In this document: positions 11,277-21,310 of the stretch, piece after piece
Numbering within the stretch: the stretch's first letter is position 1
How the letters are laid out: each line of letters starts with the position of its first letter
DNA from: Argyresthia goedartella
Lineage: Eukaryota; Arthropoda; Insecta; Lepidoptera; Argyresthiidae
Assembly (NCBI GenBank): GCA_949825045.1
Contig: OX463806.1
Span: forward strand, 43,796,208 to 43,860,207
Reading direction: 5' to 3'
DNA length: 64,000 bases
Program-made: the position numbers and the translations under genes
The notes under the pieces: generated by a model
What the model saw: the letters and a program-made list of their open reading frames with translations, nothing else
Database searches by the model: none
Told to the model about the DNA's origin: nothing

Positions 11277-11709
11277 TTATTTTTTTTCTTTGAAAGTGAC
11301 CAAGGATTTGCCATCCCTAATAGCGCAAGGAAGTGCATTCCACAAACGTATTGCCCTTAACCTAAACGAGTGCTCGTAAGCAACAGTGTTGTGCTGAGGA
11401 ATTGATAAAAGTGACACCGTGTGAGATCTCCGAAGTCTATCCCCTGAGAAAAGATAATCAAAACGTTCATTAAGATATGCAGGGTAGCGCGGATTTCTCA
11501 AAATATTAACGAGGAAGGAGAGAATGTGCATATCACGACGAAGTCGGATCGGGAGCCAGCCTACTTCCCTACGATATTGGGACACGTGGTCGTACTTACG
11601 AAGTCCGAAAATAAACCGAATCCCGAGATTTTGGAGTCGCTCGAGTTTGTTCAGTAGATCTTCGTTCGCACTGGCCCAGCAAACATCGGCGTAGTCTATT
11701 AAAGGCAGA
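11277..11709 (-). pseudogene. LINE A reverse transcriptase, C-terminal part
   Basis: This is the continuation of LINE A beyond the LINE B insertion. The first residues read LLLPLIDYADVCWA, which completes the KIMLAQTLL sequence ending at 13497 with no loss. The region contains LERLQNLGIRFIFGL, the PQHNTVAYEHSFRLRAIRLWN segment and a basic tail, typical of the domain after RT in these elements. The two parts are now 1.8 kb apart, so the element is broken. A diverged copy of the same region is at 21114-21308. Confidence 0.85.
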
Positions 11710-11805
11710 AGAAGGGTCAATTGTCAATTGTCAATTGTAAGACGGGCTGGTTTCCGCAACTCGACGACGAAAGCGCCTATTTTGCGTGTGGGTGGGAATG
11801 CGATA

Positions 11806-13487
11806 TCATTCGAGCCAACCCAACTCCTCCGGGAACGCCAGCAGGCCCTTTAAGTTACCGGCTATCCCTGGAAGGTCCCTCGATTGACCGAGGTGTTTAG
11901 CCCTGTAGTCCGCTACTCCTGTGCACTCCATGAGGACGTGAGCAGCCGTTTCTTCTGCCTCCAAGCAGGCTCTGCAAAGGGGGCTGTCGGTAACACCTAG
12001 GACATATAGATGTTTATTAAGGAAAACCATGGCCAGTAAGTGCTGCAGTCACCAGTCGCAAGCGCGGCCTACTCAGTCGAAGCAAGGTCTTAGCAAGCCT
12101 AGCGCTAGGGGACGGCAAGGCCAGCTTAGCCTGTCTGCACTCCTCATGGTTTGTCCAAAGAGTGGCATGATCATTCCTGGTCGACTCTCTCAGAAATGTG
12201 CGTACCATCTTGAAGGGAAGAGGGATGATAGGTTCGGGACCATACGCTGCCAAGCTAGATCCTTTACGCGCTAACTCATCCGCTGCATCGTTACCTCTTG
12301 ACCCGCTGTGTCCTTTTATCCATTGAAGGATTACGCGGTTATGTTGACATACCTCCATTAGTCGTTTGTGACACTCGTAGATTAGCCCTGAGTTAATAGT
12401 GTTGCTATTTAGGGCTTGTAAGACGGCCATGCTATCCGAGAGGATTCGAATGGAGGAATCTCTTACCTTTCTCGATGCTATGGCATTAGCGGCCGAGATG
12501 ATGCCCATGCATTCAGCTTGAAAGACAGTATTATGGGCACCCAGTGGAATGGCTATCTTGATGTTAAGGTCCTCCGAGAAGGTGCCTGAACACTGGTTCA
12601 CCTTCTCGGAGCAGCATGCTAAACTGAAGCAGGCACTGGCCTGCTTCAGTTTTTGAATCATCGGTGAAAATTCTGAGCTCTTTAACGTCGAGCCCCTCAA
12701 CCCGATGGTCTTCATGTAACTGTATATTGTATTTTTTGTCGAAAACAAATTGTTTAGGGATTCTGTCACTGCAAGCCATAGAGATGGTAAATTTTTTGTA
12801 AACTTCCCCTAGGATGGCGGTGTGTGAGGTCCTGTTTTTCCTCCAAAGTCCTAAGGTGTTGAGTCTCACCGCAGATGACGCGGCCTCCTGCTTAATGTAC
12901 AGCTGGAGTGGCGGAAGACACAACATGGCCTCCATTGCTGCAGTTGGAGTAGTTCTCATACTACCTGTGATAGCCATGCAGGCCAGCCTTTGGAAGCTTT
13001 GGAGTTTGCTTACCATTGTGGTTAGTTTGGTCCTGGTCCACCACACCACAGCTCCGTAGCAGACAAGAGGACGGATCACCGTCACGTACAGCCAAATAAT
13101 GATGTTGGGAGAAAGTCCCCACTTTACCCCACCATTCTTCGACTCTGCCAGAAAGCAATACTCGCCTTCTTTAGTTTGTTGTCGATGTGGCTACTCCAGT
13201 TGTGCTTGCTGTCCAAGGTTATGCCCAGGTACTTTACCTCAGTTGCTAGCTGGAGTTCCGTTCCAAAGAGCTTAGGTAGGGTATACATACCAAGAGCCTA
13301 TTGTTAGTGAACATGACCATTTCCGTTTTTGTTGGGTTAACCGCCAGGTCATATTCTAGACACCAGCGCTCCACTATGCGAAGAGCTGTTTGTTTAAGGT
13401 TGCACACTGTGCTCGCAAATTTACCTGTGATGAGGATTACCAAATCGTCGGCATATCCTACGGTGTAGTATCCATTAGCGTTAAGCT
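11806..13487 (-). pseudogene. LINE B polyprotein remnant: RT, RNase H, zinc knuckle
   Basis: From the 5' side: GYADDLVIL (RT box, about 13455), a VNPTKTEMVMF segment, RPLVCYGAVVWW after the RT core, then RNase H motifs (FTDDSK, QAECMGI, LSDSMAVL and GNDAADELA, supplying the Asp/Glu metal ligands), and last a CRAC-LEAEETAAHVLMEC cluster like the C-terminal Cys/His motif of these elements. The pieces lie in different frames. Stops and frameshifts are present, including a duplication scar at 12572-12652 within RNase H. It cannot give a working enzyme. Confidence 0.85.
12572..12652. repeat. Two adjacent perfect hairpins inside LINE B RNase H
   Basis: The first has arms CTCCGAGAAGGTG at 12572-12584 and 12599-12611 with a 14-nt loop. 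The second has arms AAACTGAAGCAGGC at 12621-12634 and 12639-12652 with a 4-nt loop. Together they add sequence between the FTDDSK motif and the following strand of the RNase H fold. Each arm pair looks like a local copy of neighbouring coding bases in inverted orientation. Confidence 0.85.
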
Positions 13488-13496
13488 AGAAGGGTC

Positions 13497-14928
13497 TGAG
13501 CTAGCATGATTTTAGTCTGCCTAGGCAGGAAGAACTGCAAACGCCGAAGAGAATGAAAGGATGCAAAGACTCGTCTGCTGACCTCACAAACATGGGGCGA
13601 CCAGGATAATAGATTGTCAAAAACAACGCCAAGATTTTTGGCTTTCTAGCTATACTTGACAATGGTACCGTCAAAGAGAACGGGATCAACGGACTTATTC
13701 TGCAACAAATTAAGTAAGTGCCGTGTACCCAGTATCATCACCTGAGACTTGTCCGGGTTGACTAATAGCCCAAACGAAAGAGCCCATTGCCTGATGTTGT
13801 CGAGGTTAGCATTCAAAGCCTCAACAGTCGAAGTCAGATCACACAGGGGAAAATGCCGATAAATTTTAAGGTCATCTGCATAAAGATGACACGAGGAAGA
13901 CAATACATCCGAGATGGAATGGATGAAAACTGAGAAGAGAAAAGGAGAAAGGATGCCACCCTGCGGAACACCTGTAGAGAGCTTTCACCATTCCGTAGTG
14001 ACCTCTTCAGACTTGATGCGCTGCTGGCGGTCTCTCAAGTAAGAGTCAAACCAGCGAGCCGAGTGTGAAGAGACGTTGAGCGATTTTGAGATTTCAACAA
14101 GTATATCGAAGTCGACGCAGTTGAAGGCGCTGCTAAAGTCTAGGGAGTCAGGACTGTGAGCTGCTTCTTATCCATTTCCAGTTGGATATCGTCAGTTACC
14201 TTGAGCAATGCTGTGGTGATGCTATGCCCCGGCCTAACACCAGACTGAAAAGGGTTCAGTAAATTCATGGAGGAAAGGTACGAGGACAGCTGGGTGTGGA
14301 AAATTGATTCAAGGATTTTGGAAAGGATTGGTAGGATGGAAATGGGACGGAACTCTTTGAAGGAGGACGGGTTAGACGTTTTAGGTAGGGGTAACACTAA
14401 TGCTCTTTTCCACTGGCTCGGGAAGCAGTACTCGCTCAGCGACGCATTGATTATATGCGTTATGGGTGGTAACAAATGATTGAGTACACTGAAAAGCATC
14501 TGAAAGCAGATCTTGTCATCACTTATAGCCTTCGACGAGATTGCTAGAAAAGCCTTCTTTACTGCGCCAACTCCGACAGACCTGAGGTTGAAAGGTAAGC
14601 TACTGGATGTCGTTCTGGTGCGCAAGTAACGAATGGTAGCATCCTTGATAGGGGGGTCCATCAAGACAGGGGAGACAGCAAAGAATTTGTTGAGACCGTT
14701 GAGGTCGACACTACCGGTTACAGCGTCCTGGGACGTACCAACACCGAGGGTATTCAGGAACTTCCAAACCTGTGCAGGAGTGTAGCTCTCAATACTTTCG
14801 TAGATATGGCGGCGTTCGGCATCTTGACAAAGACGGTTGCAACGATTACGCAGACGTTTGTATATAAGGAGATTATCGTCCATCGGATCCTTCTTATATC
14901 TACATTTGGCACGGTTTCTCTGGGCCAT
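13497..14928 (-). pseudogene. LINE A reverse transcriptase, core part
   Basis: The fragment begins with the linker ahead of RT and contains, in order, an SQWKRALVLPLPKT region, FRPISILPILSKILE, a DFSSAF-type first catalytic Asp motif (in a shifted frame after about 14140), STGVPQGGILSPFLF, and the YADD box near 13880. Damage includes a frameshift at about 14140-14150, a stop just before the GVPQG motif (about 13985) and another stop near 13650. Reverse transcriptase would copy the element's RNA at a nicked target, but this copy cannot be active. The frame reaches KIMLAQTLL at 13497, where LINE B begins. Confidence 0.85.
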
Positions 14929-14940
14929 CAGACCCTTGAT

Positions 14941-15546
14941 TGATAATATATTGATACAGGGAATCCTAGTTTGGGGCTAGATCAATGTGTGTAAATAGTG
15001 TCCACGGTATATTTTTTTTGTGTACAATATTGGACTCTGTACGGGTTTTAGCCGTACGCTCTTGTTATTGATGATGATTGATAAATTATGAGATGTTTTT
15101 ATGATTACCTCGGGAGACGTTTCTATTGAACGAAAATAGTCAAATTCCGATTATACGTTCACGAATCCCTGCTGAAATTCATGATCAACAAGCTAATTTG
15201 CAAAAACAAATACTTTGTTACTCCTATTTTGCGTAAATTAAAATTTACAAAGGCTGCTTTGGCCTGTTGCGTCTCCTAAAGATCACAAATTCTTGTCGCC
15301 TCCCTTGTGCGGAAGGCCTAACACAGATGACGTCTTCAACTTCTACGTAAAGTGGTCATGACTATATTCTCTTTGGTCTAAACTATGTTTGTGAATTTTA
15401 ATATTTCTTGTCATTTCATTTGAACGTCAATCCTGAAAACATAAAATCGGTGGCCGCTAAACTGAATCTTCTATTTCGGGCTACAAACATGTTGGTTATC
15501 TGTCACTTATAAGAAATTTAGGAAATCGGTGATCAGATTTTTCAAG
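14941..15546. other. Upstream region of the enolase-like gene
   Basis: The sequence is AT-rich with no repeat that I recognise. A pyrimidine-containing stretch GATTTTTCAAG ends exactly at the likely start codon and could be a splice acceptor from a 5' UTR exon, or simply leader sequence. I see no convincing TATA box or initiator to name. Confidence 0.35.
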
Positions 15547-16857
15547 ATGCCTATCAAAATGCTGTACGCGCGTCAGATCTACGACTGCACCGGCATCCCG
15601 ACCGTGGAAGTCGACATGGTCACGGAGCTGGGTCTCTTCAGGATCGGTGTGCCCTCCACCGACATCAAGAAGAACTCAGAAGCAGTGCAAATGCGCGACA
15701 ACAACCCTAAAATCAATCTGGGTATGGGCGTCACCGCCGCTGTCAAATCCATAAACACCATCATCGCTGTCGAACTCATCAAACAGAACCTCGAGGTCAC
15801 CATGCAGCGGGAAGTTGACAAGTTTCTCATGGCCCTTGACGGCACAGAAAACAAATCTCGCCTCGGTGCCAACGCTATCTTGGCCGTCTCACTAGTAGTG
15901 GCTAAAGCCGGCGCTGCGAAAAAGGGTATGCCACTATATAGACACATCTCGGACATGGCTGATGTTTCTACAATCATCATGCCAGTACCCCATATCACCA
16001 TCCTGATGGGCGGGCTTCTTGCCAGCAATTCAATCCCCTTCCAGGAATACTCCATCATGCCTACTGGAGCCTCTTCCTTCTCCGAAGCCATACGGATGGG
16101 ACAAGAAATCTACCACTACGTCAAAAATTTAATCGGGGAAAAATACGGGAAGGATAAAACGTTCGTCAGCGACATGGGCGGATTTTCAATTCCTTTCGAA
16201 TTTGATCCGAATCGAATGCCACTAAGCTTCCTCTCGGATGCTATCATTCACTGTGGTTATAAAGGGAAAGTTGAAATAGCGATCAACGCAGCCGCGTCTG
16301 ATTTGTATAAAGACGGTGCCTATGATCTTGAAATAAAGAACCCGAATTCAAATCCTCAGGACTACATGTCTTCGGAGAAACTGACCGAGTTGTACCTCGA
16401 GTATGTGAAAGAATTTTCTTGTTGTTCCATTGAGGATCCTTTCGAGTGGGACCACTGGCCGGCGTGGTCGAAACTGGTCGGCCGATGTCCGGCTAACCTG
16501 CAGATAGTTGGTGACGATCTGACGCAGACCAACCTCCGCCGCATCGGGCTTGTGGCGGAGAAGAAGTCGTGCCACGCCATCGCCTTGAAACTCAACCAGG
16601 CCGGGACGTTAACCGAGTTGATTGACGCATATAAACTGATGAAGGCGAATGGAATCGCTAGAATGGTCAGCGACCGCTGGGGTGACACCGACGACCTGTT
16701 CTTAGCTGATCTGACAGTAGGCCTGTCGTGCGGCCAGGTGAAGTGCGGAGGCATGGCGCGTGGCGAGCGGATCGGAAAATACAACCAGATCATAAGGATC
16801 GAGGAGGAGCTGGGCGCTCTAGCCAAATACGCCGGGAAGAATTTCAGAAACTTTTAG
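15547..16857 (+). CDS. Enolase-like protein, probable pseudoenzyme (intronless)
   Basis: A single uninterrupted frame of 436 codons aligns with enolase (2-phosphoglycerate dehydratase, glycolysis; about 433 residues) from the N-terminal ARQIYD and PTVEVD motifs to the C-terminal RIEEELG and GKNFRNF. I place the start at 15547 (MPIK, AAG just before ATG) because enolases begin there; an ATG six codons upstream is less likely. Key positions are altered: the SGAST Mg loop reads STDIKK, the SHAG His is Leu158, the DEGG general-base Glu is Met210, one Mg ligand Asp is Asn247, and the VSHRSG His is Asp376. Glu167, Glu296, Asp323, Lys348 and Lys399 are kept. Enolase fold without dehydratase activity is therefore likely; the role is unknown. 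It lacks introns, suggesting a retrocopy, but has no stops, suggesting it is maintained. Confidence 0.9.
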   Translation: MPIKMLYARQIYDCTGIPTVEVDMVTELGLFRIGVPSTDIKKNSEAVQMRDNNPKINLGMGVTAAVKSINTIIAVELIKQNLEVTMQREVDKFLMALDGTENKSRLGANAILAVSLVVAKAGAAKKGMPLYRHISDMADVSTIIMPVPHITILMGGLLASNSIPFQEYSIMPTGASSFSEAIRMGQEIYHYVKNLIGEKYGKDKTFVSDMGGFSIPFEFDPNRMPLSFLSDAIIHCGYKGKVEIAINAAASDLYKDGAYDLEIKNPNSNPQDYMSSEKLTELYLEYVKEFSCCSIEDPFEWDHWPAWSKLVGRCPANLQIVGDDLTQTNLRRIGLVAEKKSCHAIALKLNQAGTLTELIDAYKLMKANGIARMVSDRWGDTDDLFLADLTVGLSCGQVKCGGMARGERIGKYNQIIRIEEELGALAKYAGKNFRNF

Positions 16858-17870
16858 GTCAATAACTTTTTGAAAGTATACGGTATAAATTAACTTGCAT
16901 TTCATTTGTCTATCCCATGTCTCTACGATGGGTTAGCACAAAGGACCGAGTTGAATGCACTGTGGTTAAATGGCATACATGAGGATTATTTACAGGCTGA
17001 TGATGATGATAATGAGATTTGTTCGGTTTTCGCCTCCTTTCTGTCTTTGTCCCTAAATGAAGGTGCCCAAAGTATTTGAAGAGCATTGCCCACTTTTCAG
17101 ATACCCACCACTATTGCACGAATATTTAATTGTTTTCTTGTTATGACACTTTTTTACACGTTTATACCATTGCCCTACTTTGCACTGTCGAATAGAAATT
17201 TAAATTGAAGAACAGTTAGGTACTTACAGATATTTATTTTTTAAACCAAGGTTGTTAACCTTCTAAAACACGAGGTAGGTTCAGTCAGCATCAGATATAT
17301 GTCCCTCGGGGACAGTTGTTCAACCAAGTAGTCCAACTTGTTGGACAAATGCGACCCAATTCTTTTGTAAGGTTTACCAGGTTAAGCAATTGGACTATGG
17401 TGACTAGTAGTACTAGACTAGTAGACTAATGGAGGATTGGTAGTACAAATACCCGTCTGTAGCGTTGCTTTTACGTGACGTGAGCACGCAAACTACTCAA
17501 ATATATTACAATTAAACAACCAGAAATATCTACACAGCAAGTCTCAAAATTATGTTTCCAACTTGTTACATATGGATGTTGACATAAATTTGATATTTTC
17601 GTTGTGTTCATATTTAGCGTTGTCTATGAGTTGTCAATGTATTTAAGTACAAGCACCTTGCGTGCTCAGTTCACATATAGATGAAGCTCTCAATCTGCCT
17701 GTTTTCATTCCACATTAATCTTATGTAAGAATAGATCTTCCGCAATCTTCATAATGCGCTATATCTTTTTGTTGTCTTTTTCTTGGTATGGAAGGTGAAA
17801 GTTGTTGCGTCTCATCAAAAAAATGTAGTGCATGCTTTATTCCTTCAAAATATTTATGATAAAAATAAAA
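16858..17870. other. Downstream of enolase-like gene, no recognised features
   Basis: AT-rich sequence with no convincing frame. No clear poly(A) tract marks the end of a retrocopy. Short self-complementary words (GTACTAGACTAGTAGAC) lie around 17405-17425. Confidence 0.35.
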
Positions 17871-17899
17871 TCTTATTTTAACTACACTGTTGAAGCGGG

Positions 17900-18450
17900 C
17901 ATGTCATCCTTCGGTAGCATTAATTGTTCGGTGACGATTGTTCTTATAACAACTCATCAAACTTAAAATTTCGGGCTTCATCCATTGACTGATAAAGTAA
18001 TCAAAAAACTCATCCCATGCACTGCCACCTTCTACAATTTCAAAATGTACAGAAAAAAAGCTTCAGGAATCAAGTGGTAAATATGCGAGAGCTCTTAATT
18101 TGCCAAAAACTACTTTTCTTTCTTGAGTGTCCGCCAAACCGAGCTTTTTAGCTTTTCTATTTATAGCTTACGCATAGTGAAAGTTACATCCACGAAATGT
18201 AACATCCGGAAATACTTCCTCGAATGCTTTCATTGCCGCCCACACAAAATCAGTTTGATAGTCCACCGGAAAAAATGTGGGTTCTCTTTGATAAGATTTA
18301 AAATCTTTTTGTAAACCTTGGGTTTCGTTAGGCAGTAGGCCAAATATTATGGGTGATATATGAGTCTCATTGCTAGAGCTTCTCGTATTTCCGTGTAAGA
18401 CATATATCTGTTCAAAAGGTGATGGAGCAATCTTAAAAGTTCTATCACTG
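17900..18450 (-). pseudogene. MULE (Mutator-like) transposase remnant
   Basis: One minus-strand frame reads DRTFKIAPSPFEQIYVLHG, then SPIIFGLLPNE, VDYQTDF, then AFEEVFPDVTFRGCNFHYA, and finally the pattern RTINATEG-stop-HARFN. These match the MULE transposase core: the DGTFK catalytic Asp region, the E/DFE-type second acidic motif, the CxFH signature and the NxxEGWHxRLN box. Three in-frame stops interrupt it (after FHYA, after LPLDS, and in place of Trp in EGWH). Such enzymes cut and paste DNA transposons. Terminal repeats were not found, so element limits are unknown. Confidence 0.8.
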
Positions 18451-18459
18451 AAATAGTGT

Positions 18460-20690
18460 GTAATAGTACTTAGTTAACCACAAAGGTCCGTAGTCCAAAA
18501 AGTTACAGCCTTGCCGGAAAGTAGCTTCTGGTTTATATGCTCCACCGCCAGTAGACCGTCAATAAAATACGTATTCGATTGTACAAATTGTGGGGGCAAA
18601 CATCGCATTTCGCATTGAAAAGTAAAAATACTCAAAAAGTGGGCAATCCTTATCAAATACTATATGGGCACCTCAAATTAGGGACAAGCCAGAAAGGAAG
18701 TACCAACTAATCTTAAGCAAATCATACGTCTTTCCCTTGTACTATTACTTGTTACAATCGATGGTACGGAACCCTTCGTGTGAGTCCGACTCATGATTGA
18801 CCACATTTTCATTTTTCCGAGTGAAGTCGGTTAATGTAGCCAAAAGGCCAATTGAAGGCCACAAACCTCGGCACCCAGTAAGAACTCTAGCCATACTCCA
18901 CCACGCGTTTTCCGAATGTAGATTATTAATTATTATGGACCTGGGGTATGTCATTACACAAATGATAGGTAGCGCTGCTAGTGGGTTGAGTAATTACCGG
19001 ATACGTATCATTAGAACCGCTGTGATGTGACTGTTCTAAACTAGAGTGCAGACTAGTCAGCACTCTAGTTTATTTCACAAGAAAAATGAACCGAAAAGGA
19101 GATATTGCCGAAAACTGTTCCAGGCGCCATTTTTTCAATAATGCGGCGCGAGTGGTTAAATATATATTCGGAAGGAGCATCAAAATCTATAAAATCAACA
19201 ATTTTCAAACTCCCGGATAAATTTCCAGGCAAAACTACCAAATGCCTGCCTATCTATGACGTTATACTCCAATAAATGTATCACGCCTTTTCCTGTTTGC
19301 GGTGGCAGACACAACACTAAAGTTTCTATTGCTTATGCGATGATCACCATTGCATCCTCAAAATATCCTCAGATTAATTACCACCAAATAGACCCAAGGG
19401 TGTATTAAGGTTTATTTATCCGCAATTATTGAAGAGAGAGCAGAGTGCAAGGGGGCCTTTGCAACTGTAAAGTTGTTTTTTCGAGGGGCGAACTCAGGAG
19501 GGTGGCGCACGTGCGCTCGGTTAGGGGGCCCTACGATTGTGACGATAGGGTTGACACTACCTGCCCCAGTGGCAATTGTTTTCCGCTATCTTATCGATAT
19601 TTTGGACAGGTGTTTTTTGTTTTGTTTAATTGAGGCATGCGGTCTGGCAGCCTATTAGAATAACATAATGTGACATACCTATCTTGACCAAACGTACCTA
19701 AGTAAAATGAACGGTCGGTGAATGTGTTGAAACGAAACTCTCAAAGGCTAGGCCGATTTGGATGACAGTTTTTTTATTCGTTGAAGATGTAGGAGAAAAA
19801 AATAAAAAACGCAAAGGGACCAGCCAAAAAATCATTTGTTTAGTTCATCCTTCTGTCAACAAAAGGCACCTTTAAAGTCATGTTCTTTTCTCTGTCTTTC
19901 ACCCGGGTCCTAGCATGCCCCGCGCGACTAGTGTATATCGCGCATATTATGGCGTCTAAATGACAAAATTCGCGACTCACTCATACAAAAGTAAATTATA
20001 ACACTAGTGTGCAACGTTGGTCATTTTACACAGGACTGTATTATTCGAAAATTTAGCCGAGTGTCCAATGATCAATGCACACGTTTTTCCTACGTTTTTC
20101 AACACACTTGCAAGGGAACAATAGCCTTTTGATAATAATTAACCACACAACGAAAATGTCAACAAACATTCATGGAAAATGGCGCGCTTTTCCGAACGTC
20201 GCGCTGGCGATATGCGGGCAAGTGTAAATAAAGGCACTGACAAAACCGCTAAACAGTCTAAGAAATTAAAAGTTTTGAATTCTCAAATGTAGGTTAAAAT
20301 GTAGTGAAAAATATATAATCTGAAGAAATAATGGTACAAATTTGATGATTGAAGTATCATTTTATGTTCGTGACCTTTTTAGGTTCTACTATCCGTTTAT
20401 TTATTCATATTTATTTAGTCACAAAAATATATTTTGTACCAACAATAAATATTTTTGTGAATAAAAACCTATTTTAGGTAACGTATAAAACTCTAATCTG
20501 AGATTGAAAAAAAAAGTAATGTACACTACCGATCTAGTGCGATAATCTAAAGTAAAAAGTACTAGTGCCTAGTAAGCACCATTATGAACCTAAATGCTTT
20601 GCCATAAAAAGTCACTTTACGAGCAATGGTGTTGAAAAAAAACATTCACGTGGTAAAATGCAATGAGTCATCATTTCATAATTTCTTTAA
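18460..20690. other. No recognised gene; scattered repeat pieces
   Basis: A partial GGTACGGAACCCTTCG repeat end lies at 18756-18830 and a small palindrome at 19038-19071. A GC-richer patch at 19440-19600 and another at 19905-19990 have no identifiable product. AT-rich complementary words (TCACAAAAATATA and TATTTTTGTGA) lie near 20420-20460. Confidence 0.35.
19038..19071. repeat. Palindrome with 12-bp arms
   Basis: Arms AAACTAGAGTGC and GCACTCTAGTTT flank a 10-nt centre. It is non-coding and of unknown origin. Confidence 0.7.
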
Positions 20691-21310
20691 TTTCATAATT
20701 TATTTATTGCACACAAATGATATAAAAAAGAGTTCCATAAAAATAGTGTACAAAGGCGAGCTTATCTCTAATAATAATAAGAGATATCTTCCAGCAAACC
20801 AGGTTAAAGTTGGAAATATTGATTGCTGAGCAGGGGTAGACCTATGTGTACAACAATATGACGAAATCAACGAGTACTTACATAAATATTAATAAATAAA
20901 ATAAAACATATAATTACTATAATTATATACTAAATACTAATAATATAATACTAACTACTACTTTTATATATAAACGTGCTAATAAATACTTACATACATA
21001 CTACCTGTAATTCGAAAGAGAGATGTAATGCTTCTTCACGCGACTTTTAAATATATTGAGAGTCCCTGATAAGTCAGCCAGGGAGTGCATTCCACAATCG
21101 AATGGCCCGGAGTCTAAACCTGCATGTGCTCATAGGACGCGGTATTATGCTGTGGAGTTGTGAGCATAGAAAATGCGTGGGTTCTCCGGGGCCTGCTGGA
21201 AGAAAGAAATTGAAAACTGTCTCGCAGGAAAGTTGGATAGCGGGGATTCCCTAAAATGTTGTAGAGGAAATTGAGAATGTGAGAATCCCGGCGAGTCGCG
21301 CAGTGCATGC
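20690..21310 (-). mobile_element. LINE A family copy 2, 5'-truncated
   Basis: The minus strand carries only the C-terminal coding part (from about 21308: RRDSHILNFLYNILGNPRYP, then TPQHNTASYEH) and the 3' UTR with TTATTGCACAC and AAGGCGAGCTTATCTCTAA. It aligns with LINE A at 10990-11560. Coding sequence is broken after about 64 codons. The copy ends in an AT-rich 3' tail near 20690. Confidence 0.75.

Larger units (their letters stand above)
11719..13487 (-). mobile_element. LINE B (RT plus RNase H type) inserted in LINE A
   Basis: It is a 5'-truncated minus-strand LINE of about 1.77 kb. It is flanked by a 9-bp duplication AGAAGGGTC at 11710-11718 and 13488-13496. Its 3' end carries three tandem CAATTGA-type units (11719-11738). 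The surrounding LINE A frame continues exactly across the insertion. An RNase H domain after RT places it among the RNase H-bearing LINEs of the Jockey/I/LOA/R1 assemblage; the clade is not resolved. Confidence 0.85.
10972..14940 (-). mobile_element. LINE A (CR1/Jockey group), interrupted by LINE B
   Basis: A minus-strand non-LTR element runs from about 14940 (5' truncated, just before RT) to an AT-rich 3' tail at about 10972-10990. Its coding part is split at 13497/11709 by LINE B. The 3' UTR (10990-11276) has TTTATTGCACA and AGGTGAGCTTATTTCTA words shared with related 3' ends at 20690-21310 and 49238-49684. All three copies are minus-oriented and 5' truncated to different extents. The exact clade within the CR1/Jockey group is not assigned. 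Confidence 0.8.

Noticed and set aside
15579..16091. Long open frame antisense to the enolase-like gene
   Set aside because: It is the shadow of a strongly coding frame; the peptide resembles no family, and the plus frame aligns with enolase throughout.
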